NCBI GenBank assembly: GCA_047620505.1
Contig: JBLHKS010000010.1
Span: 1-64,000, forward strand
Length of the DNA: 64,000 bases
DNA from: JBLHKS01 sp047620505
Lineage (GTDB): Bacteria; Verrucomicrobiota; Verrucomicrobiia; Verrucomicrobiales; DEV007
Direction of reading: 5' to 3'
A program made the position numbers and the translations under genes. Positions 55,158-63,487 of this stretch are shown piece by piece. Positions within the stretch are counted from its first letter, which is position 1. Every line of letters begins with the position of its first letter. Below the pieces are notes generated by a model that worked only from the letters and a program-made list of their open reading frames with translations, was not told the origin of the DNA and made no database searches.

Positions 55158-56441
55158 CTACTTTGGCGCAGCGACAAACTCGATCAGCGATTCGTCGATT
55201 TTCTCGACATCCCAGATTCGAACCCGCCCATCTTCGCTGCCTGCGGCCAGCCGGGTGCCGTCCGAACTTACCGCGATGCTGAGCGCGGTTGCCTTGAAAT
55301 TCGCGCACTTATTTCCATCCTCGAAATTGGCCGACTCACCGCTGGAAACGACCAGGCGCTCGCTCGTGAGAGCCGCGATCCCGTAGATCGTTTCAGGCGT
55401 TTGGAAGTACTCGCGAACGGTGCCGCCATCGTTGATCCGCCAACGCATCAGCTTGCGATCCGCCGCGCCGGTGAAGACGTCTTCGGCGGTTGGGTGAAAC
55501 CAGACTGCGTAGATCGATTCGTTATGACCGGTGTAGCTCGTTAGCCGCTTCTTCGATTCCAGATCAAATACTTTTGCCGTGTGGTCACGGCTGGCAGACG
55601 CAATTTTGGTTCCGTCAGGATTCCAGCAAACCGCGTTAACCCAGTTTGAGTGATTGGAGAAAACGATCTCTTCGCTCCAGCCTTCAGTCTCGAAAATTCG
55701 CACGGTTCCATCCGCTCCGCCGCTTGCCAACCGCGTGCCGTCTGGGCTGAAGCGCGCCGAAAAACAGAGGTCGTCGATTCGATGGAGAATCTGGCTGACC
55801 TCACCGGATTCGAACTCCAGAATCCGGACTTCGCCGAGCCGCCCCGGGATGCCGCCCGCAGCCGCGATTGTGGTTCCGTCAGGGCTGAGATCGATCGAGT
55901 GAACCCGCTCCGGAAGATTGCCGATACGGCGTTCAAGCTTGCCTGTTGCGACGCTCCAGACCGTGATTTCGCGATAGCCACTCGCCAGCAGCTGCTGGCC
56001 ATCAGGCGAGAAAGCAACCGCCGTAATCGGGATCGGCCGCGCGTAAAATTCGGGAGCAGGCGGGTGAGTCGCTGTTGGAATGATCGATGCAAGCGAGGCG
56101 GCTGGATCGTCACCGTCAAACTTCGCGCCTTCGTCCATCCAGCGCTTGATCAACGAAATTTGTTCAGCCGAAAGCGGATCCGAATCCGGCGGCATGAGGT
56201 CATCGTCATCGTCAGTGCTGACCCGATAATGAAGTTCGTCGGCACCGGCTTTGATTGCGAATTCGTAGGTGTCGAGCCGGAACTTGCCCTTGGCCTTTTT
56301 CGGTCCATGGCAGGACTGACATTGCGCCAGAAAAATCGGCGCGATGTCCGATTTGAACGAGACCGGATCGGCTGCAATCGCCCTGCCTGCCAAAGCGAGA
56401 ACGAGCGTCGCGATTCTAATGCTGAAACAGGAATTCATCAC
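55158..56441 (-). CDS. Cytochrome c / WD40 fusion protein
   Basis: This 427-residue secreted protein has a signal peptide and a PSCyt1-type cytochrome domain with CQSCH at 41-45 in a planctomycete-style context (GKFRLDTYEFAIKAG, LMPPDSDPLSAEQ). About seven WD40 blades follow (residues 130-425; for example FSPDGTRLASGGADGTVRIF). It starts 26 bases inside the end of the DUF1549 gene, so the two are probably coupled. The perfect palindrome at 55986 is part of a 16-base palindrome (55984-55999). Confidence 0.88.
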   Translation of the reverse strand: MMNSCFSIRIATLVLALAGRAIAADPVSFKSDIAPIFLAQCQSCHGPKKAKGKFRLDTYEFAIKAGADELHYRVSTDDDDDLMPPDSDPLSAEQISLIKRWMDEGAKFDGDDPAASLASIIPTATHPPAPEFYARPIPITAVAFSPDGQQLLASGYREITVWSVATGKLERRIGNLPERVHSIDLSPDGTTIAAAGGIPGRLGEVRILEFESGEVSQILHRIDDLCFSARFSPDGTRLASGGADGTVRIFETEGWSEEIVFSNHSNWVNAVCWNPDGTKIASASRDHTAKVFDLESKKRLTSYTGHNESIYAVWFHPTAEDVFTGAADRKLMRWRINDGGTVREYFQTPETIYGIAALTSERLVVSSGESANFEDGNKCANFKATALSIAVSSDGTRLAAGSEDGRVRIWDVEKIDESLIEFVAAPK

Positions 56442-58902
56442 GATTGATCACGGCCCAAACGAGGTCTTCGAAAGCTTTTGCCTTGTCGCCTGCACCGTCC
56501 ACGTAGTTCAGAGCGATCTCCATTTCGCGCTCACTTGGACGTCGCGTGAACGCGCGAAGATAAAGTTCGGCGATCACGGTTTTGAGATCCGCGTTTTGCG
56601 CTACGGCTTTCTGAAAGCGGTTTTCCGGCGACGTAAGCTTTGATTGAATCGTCTGGCCATTGAAGAGTTCTAACGCTTGCCCCAAGCTCGTCTCGTAGCC
56701 ACGCTCGCATTCGCAAACCGTTTGCCGCTCCGGCTGTCCGAACGTCTTCAAAAACTCAGTATTCCCGATCTCCGCGATGACGTGCGGCTTCAAATCCGGT
56801 GCCGGGAGTTGCGTCGCCCGCATCCCGTTCGGCGCGAATGCGAAACGCTCGGCAACCCCCGTGATATCGCAAATCGCGTCCAGCAGCTGCTCGGCTGAGA
56901 GACGGCGCGGAGTCTGGTGTGAAGCGAAACGAACGTCATCGCGATTCGAGTCATTCGGAGCTGAGCTTGCCTGGTAAGTCCGGCTGCTGAGAATCCTTCG
57001 AATTACGTGCTTACGATCAAAACCATGCGCAACAAAATCGACAGCGAGCGCGTCGAGCAATTTTGCATTCGCAGGCGGATTGGAATCGCGGAAATCATCG
57101 AATGGCTCGACGATTCCCCGTCCCATGAGGTGCGTCCAGATTCGATTGACCTCCACACGCGCGAAGAACGGGTTTTTCTCTGAGGTAAGCCAAGTTGCGA
57201 ACGCCTCGCGCCGGTCCGCTTCCGCCTCGATCGGCAGCTCCCCGGCACCCGGTGCCCAAGGCTGCATTTCCGCGCCAGTGGCCGGATGTTTGACCTCGCC
57301 GCCCGGCTTCGTCCAAACGACAACCTCGCCGGATTTGCCGATCTTCTTTGTCGTGATTCGATTAAAAAAGGCGCTCAAGCCATAGTAGTTGTCCTGTGTC
57401 CACGCTTCGTAAGGGTGGTTATGGCATTTGGCGCAGGCGATTCGTGTGCCGAGAAAGAGCTGCGAGGTCGACTCCATGATGTCAGACGTGTCTGAGCCTG
57501 ATCGGTAGTAGTTTGTTTGTGGGTTTGTCAGGTTGCTTCCTGAGGCGAGCAGGATCTGACGCGCGAACTCGTCATACGGCCGGTTTTCGGCGACCGCTTC
57601 GTGGATCCAGCGATGAAATTTGTAGACGCCTTTGTGGCCGATCTGCTTGGTACTGAGTTTGAGCAAGTCGCCCCATTTTTGAGCCCAGAACGCCGCGTGG
57701 TCCTTGGATTCAAGCAGCTCGTCGATCAATTTGGCGCGCTTGTCAGGATCGGAGTTGTCCAGAAAATAGAGCGCTGCGTCCGGCGTCGGCAGCAGGCCGG
57801 TTACGTCCAGATGAACGCGGCGAAGGAAGACTTCATCGCTGCACAGCTCGCTTGGCAGGTACTGGAACTGGCGCAGCTTGGCGTGGACGTGCTCGTCGAT
57901 GTAATTCGCCGGCTCAGGCGCGCTCCAGACGAAATTTTCAACGTTGTCGACGAAACTGACCAGTGTGCTCTCCAACTGTTCGAGGTAGCGCACGATCACA
58001 GCCGCTTCGCCACGCCGGAGACCGACCGCGAGTCCGCGTCGACTGACTTTGCAGACGGTTTCGTCGGAGCTCTGGAAAACTGCGAGATGCGTCACGTCGC
58101 GGACGGCACCGTCCTCAAATTTTGCTTCGACTCGAAACTGCTGAACGTGATGCGGCCGCCGCCGAAAGACATTCGAACCAGGGGTGATTTCGATGCCAAC
58201 ACACTTCGGAGCGTCGCTGTCGATCGCGCAGCCTTCGGCGATCCAATCGATCAGCAGCTGCTGGTCGAGTTCGCCCTTTTCCAACCGTTTACCGCCTTCA
58301 TGGGCGATCCGGTTTTGCGGCTTGGCGAGCAGCAAACTGCTTTCCGGTTCGAGCAAATTGACGCGTCGGCCGAACTCTTCGCGGACGATGGTCTGGGCGT
58401 CGAGCGCCGGGTTTGACGCGAAAAGTGAGAGGCGGAATCCACCCTTTCCATGCGGCGCGCCGTGACACCCGCCGGTGCTGCAACCAGCGCGGGCGAAGAC
58501 CGCGAGGGCGTGGTTGTGAAAGCTGACCGGTTGCGGCTCAGCACCGACGTTGATCCGAGCGACCGCAGTTTGGCCGCCAGCCTTGATGAGGATCGTGGTT
58601 TGGCCATCGGCGAGCGGCGTAACCGATCCGCGATCGTCAATTCTGGCAATGTCAGGGTCAGCAATTTCGTACTTCGCGATTCGGGTCAAGTCTGCGGACT
58701 CGGCATTCTCGTAGTTGCCCGTGACGACGAATTGAACGCGTTGCCGCGAGCCGGTGATCGTGAAATCCGCGGGCGTGACCTGAATTTTGACTGGCGCACC
58801 AGGATCGACGGCGGCAATCGGCAGGTCTGATTCTTTGACGAGATTGGACTCTGCGAGAGCCGGAATCGTCATCAGGAAAAATGTTAGCAAAATCCGTTTC
58901 AT
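56416..58902 (-). CDS. DUF1549/DUF1553 protein with Ig-like domain
   Basis: This 828-residue secreted protein has a signal peptide MKRILLTFFLMTIPALAES and a bacterial Ig-like (Big_2) domain (about 35-120). A cysteine motif CSTGGCHG at 141-148 precedes a second Ig-like stretch (about 230-320). The DUF1549 domain carries CAKCH at 490-494 and is followed by DUF1553. It is a larger relative of the gene at 36503. It sits between the PPC-like gene (14 bases upstream) and the cytochrome/WD40 gene (overlapping), forming a polysaccharide-linked operon. Confidence 0.88.
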   Translation of the reverse strand: MKRILLTFFLMTIPALAESNLVKESDLPIAAVDPGAPVKIQVTPADFTITGSRQRVQFVVTGNYENAESADLTRIAKYEIADPDIARIDDRGSVTPLADGQTTILIKAGGQTAVARINVGAEPQPVSFHNHALAVFARAGCSTGGCHGAPHGKGGFRLSLFASNPALDAQTIVREEFGRRVNLLEPESSLLLAKPQNRIAHEGGKRLEKGELDQQLLIDWIAEGCAIDSDAPKCVGIEITPGSNVFRRRPHHVQQFRVEAKFEDGAVRDVTHLAVFQSSDETVCKVSRRGLAVGLRRGEAAVIVRYLEQLESTLVSFVDNVENFVWSAPEPANYIDEHVHAKLRQFQYLPSELCSDEVFLRRVHLDVTGLLPTPDAALYFLDNSDPDKRAKLIDELLESKDHAAFWAQKWGDLLKLSTKQIGHKGVYKFHRWIHEAVAENRPYDEFARQILLASGSNLTNPQTNYYRSGSDTSDIMESTSQLFLGTRIACAKCHNHPYEAWTQDNYYGLSAFFNRITTKKIGKSGEVVVWTKPGGEVKHPATGAEMQPWAPGAGELPIEAEADRREAFATWLTSEKNPFFARVEVNRIWTHLMGRGIVEPFDDFRDSNPPANAKLLDALAVDFVAHGFDRKHVIRRILSSRTYQASSAPNDSNRDDVRFASHQTPRRLSAEQLLDAICDITGVAERFAFAPNGMRATQLPAPDLKPHVIAEIGNTEFLKTFGQPERQTVCECERGYETSLGQALELFNGQTIQSKLTSPENRFQKAVAQNADLKTVIAELYLRAFTRRPSEREMEIALNYVDGAGDKAKAFEDLVWAVINRDEFLFQH

Positions 58903-58916
58903 CACTTGATTGGCGC

Positions 58917-60278
58917 TCACTTGACGATCGCGAACATCCGATTCGATTTCCAAGAGACGACGCCTTCTTCTTCGATCTGCATCACGGCTGTGTACCGCTT
59001 CCCATCGATCTCAGCCGTGCCCTCGATCTGAAATTCAAACAACTCGCCAGCCTTGGCCTCGGGCATTTTCAATTTCACTTCGACGTCGTTCTTTTTCGCT
59101 TCGATCACGAATTTCTGATCCTCAAACGGTTCGCCTAGCGAAAGCGCGATTTCTCCTTCGGTGAAGCCGAATCGACGGCAACGAATCTTGAATTTCACTT
59201 CAGCAGCTGCTGGCGCAGCGAGGCGGTTGCGGGACTTGCCTTCGAGGGTCAATTCGAAGGGAGCGACGTCTTTGCGAATCTTGATCAGGTAAGCCAAGTT
59301 GGGACGGCCTAACAAATCACGAATTTGCAATTCGTGCTCGCCGGACTCGCGAACGCGGTAACGCATCAGCTCTTCAAGAATATCCGCTTCACCCGACCTA
59401 GCGACGACTTTGCCGGCTGGATCGTGAAGTGCGCTCAGAAGCAATGCGGGCGAGCCGATGCTGCGGGTCTGAGGGATGATTGTTAGGAAATCATCCTCAT
59501 CGGCGAGAAATTTCTGAACGGCGAAATCCGATTTCGTCCTGCGCAAATCGCCGTCAGAAGGGAGAACCCGGAGGCCGTCGGTGATGCGCAGCCAAAATGG
59601 AAATTCGCCCCTCCACTGGATGTCGTGAAGCTTGATTGCGAACTCGCCGCCTCGCTCGAATTTGTGCACAAGCCAGGGATCGGCGCCACGGCCTTCGACA
59701 TCGTCGACAAAGGCGATCTGATTGCCTTTGGAGTCGACAATCGTGAGCACCGGGTCAAAGTCGCGCCGGAGTCTTTCGCCCCAAACCTCGAACAGCAACT
59801 GCTGGCCGGCTTCAGCCTCGAACCAGTAAAAACTTGGCTCGGCTCCGTTCGTCACTCCGCCAACACCGAGCGGAGCGGGACCGAGATGCGAAGCGGCTTC
59901 GAGGACGGCATGACGCTGGGCGTTTTTCGCGGCCGGAAGATCGTCCGCGAGGAGCGTAACCGGCAAACTGATTCCGGTCTCGTCCCAGGCGCGAATTTCG
60001 AGAAGCGTGCCTGGCTGGACTTTCGAGTCGAGGGTGATTTTAAACCAGGCACCGTGCGGCTCTGGCGAAGCCGGGAGGTCCAGGATCGCGAATTCAGCGG
60101 GTTGGCTCGTCCAGAATTTCACGGCGAGATCGCGCTGCTTGTCGTAGAGCCGCTCGCCAAAGATGAAAACGGTCGTCGGTTCGCCGGGTTGCAGGACGGG
60201 CGGATCGACGCGGTGGATGCGCGGCTCGGCCTGGAGCGCGGCTAGCGTTAATGTCAGGACTGTAAAAATTCTGAGCAC
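58917..60278 (-). CDS. Secreted pre-peptidase (PPC)-type surface protein
   Basis: This 453-residue protein has a signal peptide MLRIFTVLTLTLAALQAEP, an Ig-like fold (RIHRVDPPVLQPGEPTTVFI) and PPC-like beta domains with EAGQQLLFEVWGERL and DFDPVLTIVDSKGN. PPC proteins commonly accompany DUF1549 and cytochrome genes in PVC bacteria. It lies directly between the TolB-like gene and the DUF1549 gene on the same strand. Palindromes lie at 59201 and 59793. Confidence 0.8.
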   Translation of the reverse strand: MLRIFTVLTLTLAALQAEPRIHRVDPPVLQPGEPTTVFIFGERLYDKQRDLAVKFWTSQPAEFAILDLPASPEPHGAWFKITLDSKVQPGTLLEIRAWDETGISLPVTLLADDLPAAKNAQRHAVLEAASHLGPAPLGVGGVTNGAEPSFYWFEAEAGQQLLFEVWGERLRRDFDPVLTIVDSKGNQIAFVDDVEGRGADPWLVHKFERGGEFAIKLHDIQWRGEFPFWLRITDGLRVLPSDGDLRRTKSDFAVQKFLADEDDFLTIIPQTRSIGSPALLLSALHDPAGKVVARSGEADILEELMRYRVRESGEHELQIRDLLGRPNLAYLIKIRKDVAPFELTLEGKSRNRLAAPAAAEVKFKIRCRRFGFTEGEIALSLGEPFEDQKFVIEAKKNDVEVKLKMPEAKAGELFEFQIEGTAEIDGKRYTAVMQIEEEGVVSWKSNRMFAIVK

Positions 60279-60286
60279 AAATCGGG

Positions 60287-61177
60287 TTAGTTGGAGGCGA
60301 CAGGCGCTTTCGCTCCGCCGACATCGACCAGGAACAAATCCATCCGGCCCTCGCGCTCGCTCACGTAAACGATTCTGTTTCCGTCAGGGTGCCAATTCGG
60401 ATAATCGTCGCGTTCCTCGCTGTCGGTGATTCGCTGGACGTGACTACCGTCGATGTTCATCACGTAGATCTCGTAATTTCCGTCTCGCGTGCTGGTGAAA
60501 CAGATCCGCTTGCCATCCGGCGAAATGCGCGGCCGAACGTCCATCAAGCGATTTTCGGTCAGACGAATTTCCGCGCCGGTTTTGAGATTCAAACGGTAGA
60601 TCTCGTAATTGTTTTCGCGCGAGTTGGCGAAAATGAGTTCCTTGCCGTCCGGGCTGAAATTCGGCCATTTCGTCAGGCCCTCGGTTTCGGTAACCTGCTT
60701 CTTGTCCTTACCCTCAAGATCGACCGACCAGAGCTGCATCGGGCCGGTCTCAGCAAAGGCGTAAATCACGCGAGTGCAGTCGGGCGTGAAAACCGGCGTT
60801 CGGTAGGCGCCGCGGCCCGAGTGGTTGATCTCGGCATCCTTCTTCTCCTCGAGATCACGGATGACGAGCTTGCCGGTCAGGTTGCCGGTGCACTGGTTGA
60901 ATGCGGTGTAGCGGCCGTCAGACGAAAACGCGATTTCGAGCTGGTGACTCGGGCCATCGTCAAAAAGCGGTGTCGGTCCCGCCCTAAGATCGTCGATCTC
61001 GATCCGGACTGCGCGAACGAGGTCTTCTTTCTCATCATACGAGTAAACAACCGACTGGCCGTCGTTGATAAAACTCGGGTCGCGCTTGTTCGTGCCATCG
61101 AACGTGAGTTGCTGCTCGCCAGCCCCCGCACCTGCTGGGAGGGCAATCGCAAGGCCGATGTAAAGTGGGAGTTTCAC
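60287..61177 (-). CDS. TolB-like PD40 beta-propeller protein
   Basis: This 296-residue protein has a signal peptide and about six PD40 blades with the TolB-type motif, for example ISPDGKRICFTSTRDGNYEI and WHPDGNRIVYVSEREGRMDL. It has no separate N-terminal TolB domain and no Pal or TolA neighbours. It is the first gene of the minus-strand locus and precedes the PPC gene by 8 bases. Its partner is unknown. Confidence 0.85.
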   Translation of the reverse strand: MKLPLYIGLAIALPAGAGAGEQQLTFDGTNKRDPSFINDGQSVVYSYDEKEDLVRAVRIEIDDLRAGPTPLFDDGPSHQLEIAFSSDGRYTAFNQCTGNLTGKLVIRDLEEKKDAEINHSGRGAYRTPVFTPDCTRVIYAFAETGPMQLWSVDLEGKDKKQVTETEGLTKWPNFSPDGKELIFANSRENNYEIYRLNLKTGAEIRLTENRLMDVRPRISPDGKRICFTSTRDGNYEIYVMNIDGSHVQRITDSEERDDYPNWHPDGNRIVYVSEREGRMDLFLVDVGGAKAPVASN

Positions 61178-61195
61178 GAGGCGGAACTTGATTGT

Positions 61196-61987
61196 TCAAT
61201 TCGCCGTTCGCAAGACAATCCAAACTGAAACCGCCCACATTCCAGCCGCAAAGATGCGATTGAGAGTTCGCGTCGGCAGCTGACTGCGCAGGGCCGCTCC
61301 TGCAAACATGCCAACGAACCCGCCGATAACGAACACGGATGTGGTGCTCGGCGAGATCGCCGGGCCAGTCCATGCGTAGGAGATGATTCCTGAGAGACAA
61401 ATCAACGAGATCACGAGGAGCGAGGTTGAGACCGCACGGTGGACCGGCATTCGGGTGGCAAGGATGAGCGCGGGGACGATGATGAATCCGCCGCCGACAC
61501 CGAAGATTCCAGACAGAATGCCGGCTAACAGACCCACCAAGGTGAGACCGGCGGCGCACTCTGTATTCCAAGTCAGCTTGCCGGATTCATCACGGGCACA
61601 GGTGGATCGTCCGGTTTGGGTTTCGACGGAGCCACGCCACATCCGGATTCCAACCAGGCCCATGAGCGTGGCGAATCCGACAAGCGTGACCGTGTCAGGC
61701 AGCTGCGCTCCAATCCACGTTCCAAGCGGCGCGCCGAGCATTCCGGCGGCGGCGAAAACAAGACCCGTGGGCAGTTCGACTTCACCGCGTCGCAGTCTAA
61801 GAAGAGCGCCGAAAAGCGCGGTGGCGCCGACAGCGGCGAGTGAGATTCCGACTGCTTCGCGCACGCCGGTTCCGAGTCCGAAGATTAAAAGAGGCACGGC
61901 GAAAATGCTTCCGCCGCCCCCGGTTAGCCCGAGCGAGAAACCGACGATTGCGCCAAAAAGCAGAGGCAAGATCAATTCGGTGACCAT
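61196..61987 (-). CDS. TauE/SafE-family sulfite/sulfonate exporter
   Basis: This 263-residue membrane protein has about eight helices. The TauE repeat signature appears twice: FGAIVGFSLGLTGGGGSIFAV near the N-terminus and GLLAGILSGIFGVGGGFIIV in the middle. The family exports sulfite, sulfoacetate or related anions. It lies 36 bases downstream of the MBL-rhodanese gene on the same strand, which suggests removal of sulfite made by persulfide oxidation. Confidence 0.9.
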   Translation of the reverse strand: MVTELILPLLFGAIVGFSLGLTGGGGSIFAVPLLIFGLGTGVREAVGISLAAVGATALFGALLRLRRGEVELPTGLVFAAAGMLGAPLGTWIGAQLPDTVTLVGFATLMGLVGIRMWRGSVETQTGRSTCARDESGKLTWNTECAAGLTLVGLLAGILSGIFGVGGGFIIVPALILATRMPVHRAVSTSLLVISLICLSGIISYAWTGPAISPSTTSVFVIGGFVGMFAGAALRSQLPTRTLNRIFAAGMWAVSVWIVLRTAN

Positions 61988-62023
61988 CGATTCGTTTCGG
62001 GCTGGTTGGTGGGATTGTGAGGA

Positions 62024-63457
62024 CTACGCAGCGCGCGTATCAGCGGACGCTGGCACTTCAATGCCGCCGTCGAAATAGACGACGTCGTAGCCGTTGCGCT
62101 CGAGGTAAGCCGCGGCGTAGGACGCCCGTTGGCCGCTCGCGCAGTGAACGAAAATCGGCCTGTCGAGGGGCAATTCGTCCAGATGCGCCGCGAGCCGCGT
62201 GTAGGCGATGTTTTTAGAGCCCGGCAGATTTCCAGTCGCATGTTCGGCAGCCGTTCGGACGTCGAGCACCATTGCAGAAGGGCGATTCGAGATCGCAAGG
62301 CTGAGCTTGCTAGTTTCCTCGTGCGGTGTGTGCGTCATTTCCGCGGTCTTTCCAAGAACTTCGTCTGCGATCGCCCAGCCTTTGATGTTGTCCAGACCGA
62401 TACGCACGAGTTGTCGAATCGCCTCGTCCAGCATCTGCTGGTTGGAGACGAGCAGGTAGATGTCCTGGTCTTCCTCGATGTAGGACCCCGCCACTGCCGA
62501 AAATCCGCTTCCACCGAGCGGCGCGAAGAGCGAGCCCCGGAGATGAGCGAGCGCAAATTCCTCGCGGTCCCGATGCGTGTCGAGAACCACTGCTTTCGCG
62601 TCATTCGTGAGCGCGGTGAAATCCTCAATGCACAACTTTGCCGGATTGGGTAGCGCCGGAAGCACAATCGGCCCTTCCTTGTTCACACGTTTCATCCGCG
62701 CGAAGTAGACCGGCGGTTCTGGCTGACCGTCGAGAATCTCCCTAACGAATGCGTCCTCGCCGTCGTCAAGCGCCGTGCGGATCGCGCTGTTGAAACGCAG
62801 CTCGTATCCTACCGTTGTTATTGGGATGGCACCGAGCGCTTTTCCGCACGCACTGCCGGCACCATGACCCGGCAGGATCTGCATGAAGTCCGGCTGATCC
62901 CTGAAATCGGCGATCGATTGATACAGGCGGCGAGCAGATGGCTCCATCGCGCCCGCATGGCCGGCTGCTGATTCGAGCAAATCTGGCCGACCGACATCGC
63001 CGACAAAAACGAAGTCTCCCGTCGCCATCGCAATCGGCTGGTTCGCGCCGCCGCCCTGGTCTTCGATCCTGAAGCTGATGTGTTCCGGCGTGTGACCCGG
63101 CGTGTGGACGGCGGTGATTTGAATTCCGCCGATCCGAATTTGATCGCCGTGTTTCACCAGCTGGACGTCGCTCCGGCCTTTTGCCCATTCGTATTTCCAA
63201 TCTGCGTCGCCCTCGTCGGAAAGGTAAGCGGTTACGCCGGATTGGGTGTCGAGAAACTGCCGTGAGCCGCTCACGAAATCGGCGTGAATGTGAGTTTCGG
63301 CGACGGCGGTGATTCGAAGATCGTTGTCGCGAGCAATTTCGAGGTAGCGGTCGATATCGCGTTCGGGATCGATCACGATCGCATCGCCAGTGCGCTGACA
63401 ACCGATGATGTAGGCGTACTGAGCGAGGGACTCGTCATGGATTTGTCGTAAGAACAT
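62024..63457 (-). CDS. MBL-fold persulfide dioxygenase-like protein with two rhodanese domains
   Basis: This 477-residue protein begins with a metallo-beta-lactamase fold with HIHADF (His56, His58, Asp60), then AVHTPGHTPEHI and an ETHE1-like iron site. Two rhodanese domains follow. The first (about 275-355) has Ser in LLVSNQQ at the usual cysteine position and is likely inactive. The second keeps the catalytic cysteine in VHCASGQRASYAA (about residue 450). It would oxidise glutathione persulfide to sulfite and trans-sulfurate. A palindrome variant at 62429 encodes QQML. Confidence 0.88.
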   Translation of the reverse strand: MFLRQIHDESLAQYAYIIGCQRTGDAIVIDPERDIDRYLEIARDNDLRITAVAETHIHADFVSGSRQFLDTQSGVTAYLSDEGDADWKYEWAKGRSDVQLVKHGDQIRIGGIQITAVHTPGHTPEHISFRIEDQGGGANQPIAMATGDFVFVGDVGRPDLLESAAGHAGAMEPSARRLYQSIADFRDQPDFMQILPGHGAGSACGKALGAIPITTVGYELRFNSAIRTALDDGEDAFVREILDGQPEPPVYFARMKRVNKEGPIVLPALPNPAKLCIEDFTALTNDAKAVVLDTHRDREEFALAHLRGSLFAPLGGSGFSAVAGSYIEEDQDIYLLVSNQQMLDEAIRQLVRIGLDNIKGWAIADEVLGKTAEMTHTPHEETSKLSLAISNRPSAMVLDVRTAAEHATGNLPGSKNIAYTRLAAHLDELPLDRPIFVHCASGQRASYAAAYLERNGYDVVYFDGGIEVPASADTRAA

Positions 63458-63487
63458 GGCGTGGGGATTTTGAGGTTTCGATGAATG

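Noticed and set aside
2213..62750. Apparent excess of GTTAGG/CCTAAC, because TTA is a rare leucine codon and often precedes GG
   Set aside because: About 24 copies by hand against about 28 expected from base composition. Only the longer TTTGTTAGG form looked enriched and is reported separately.
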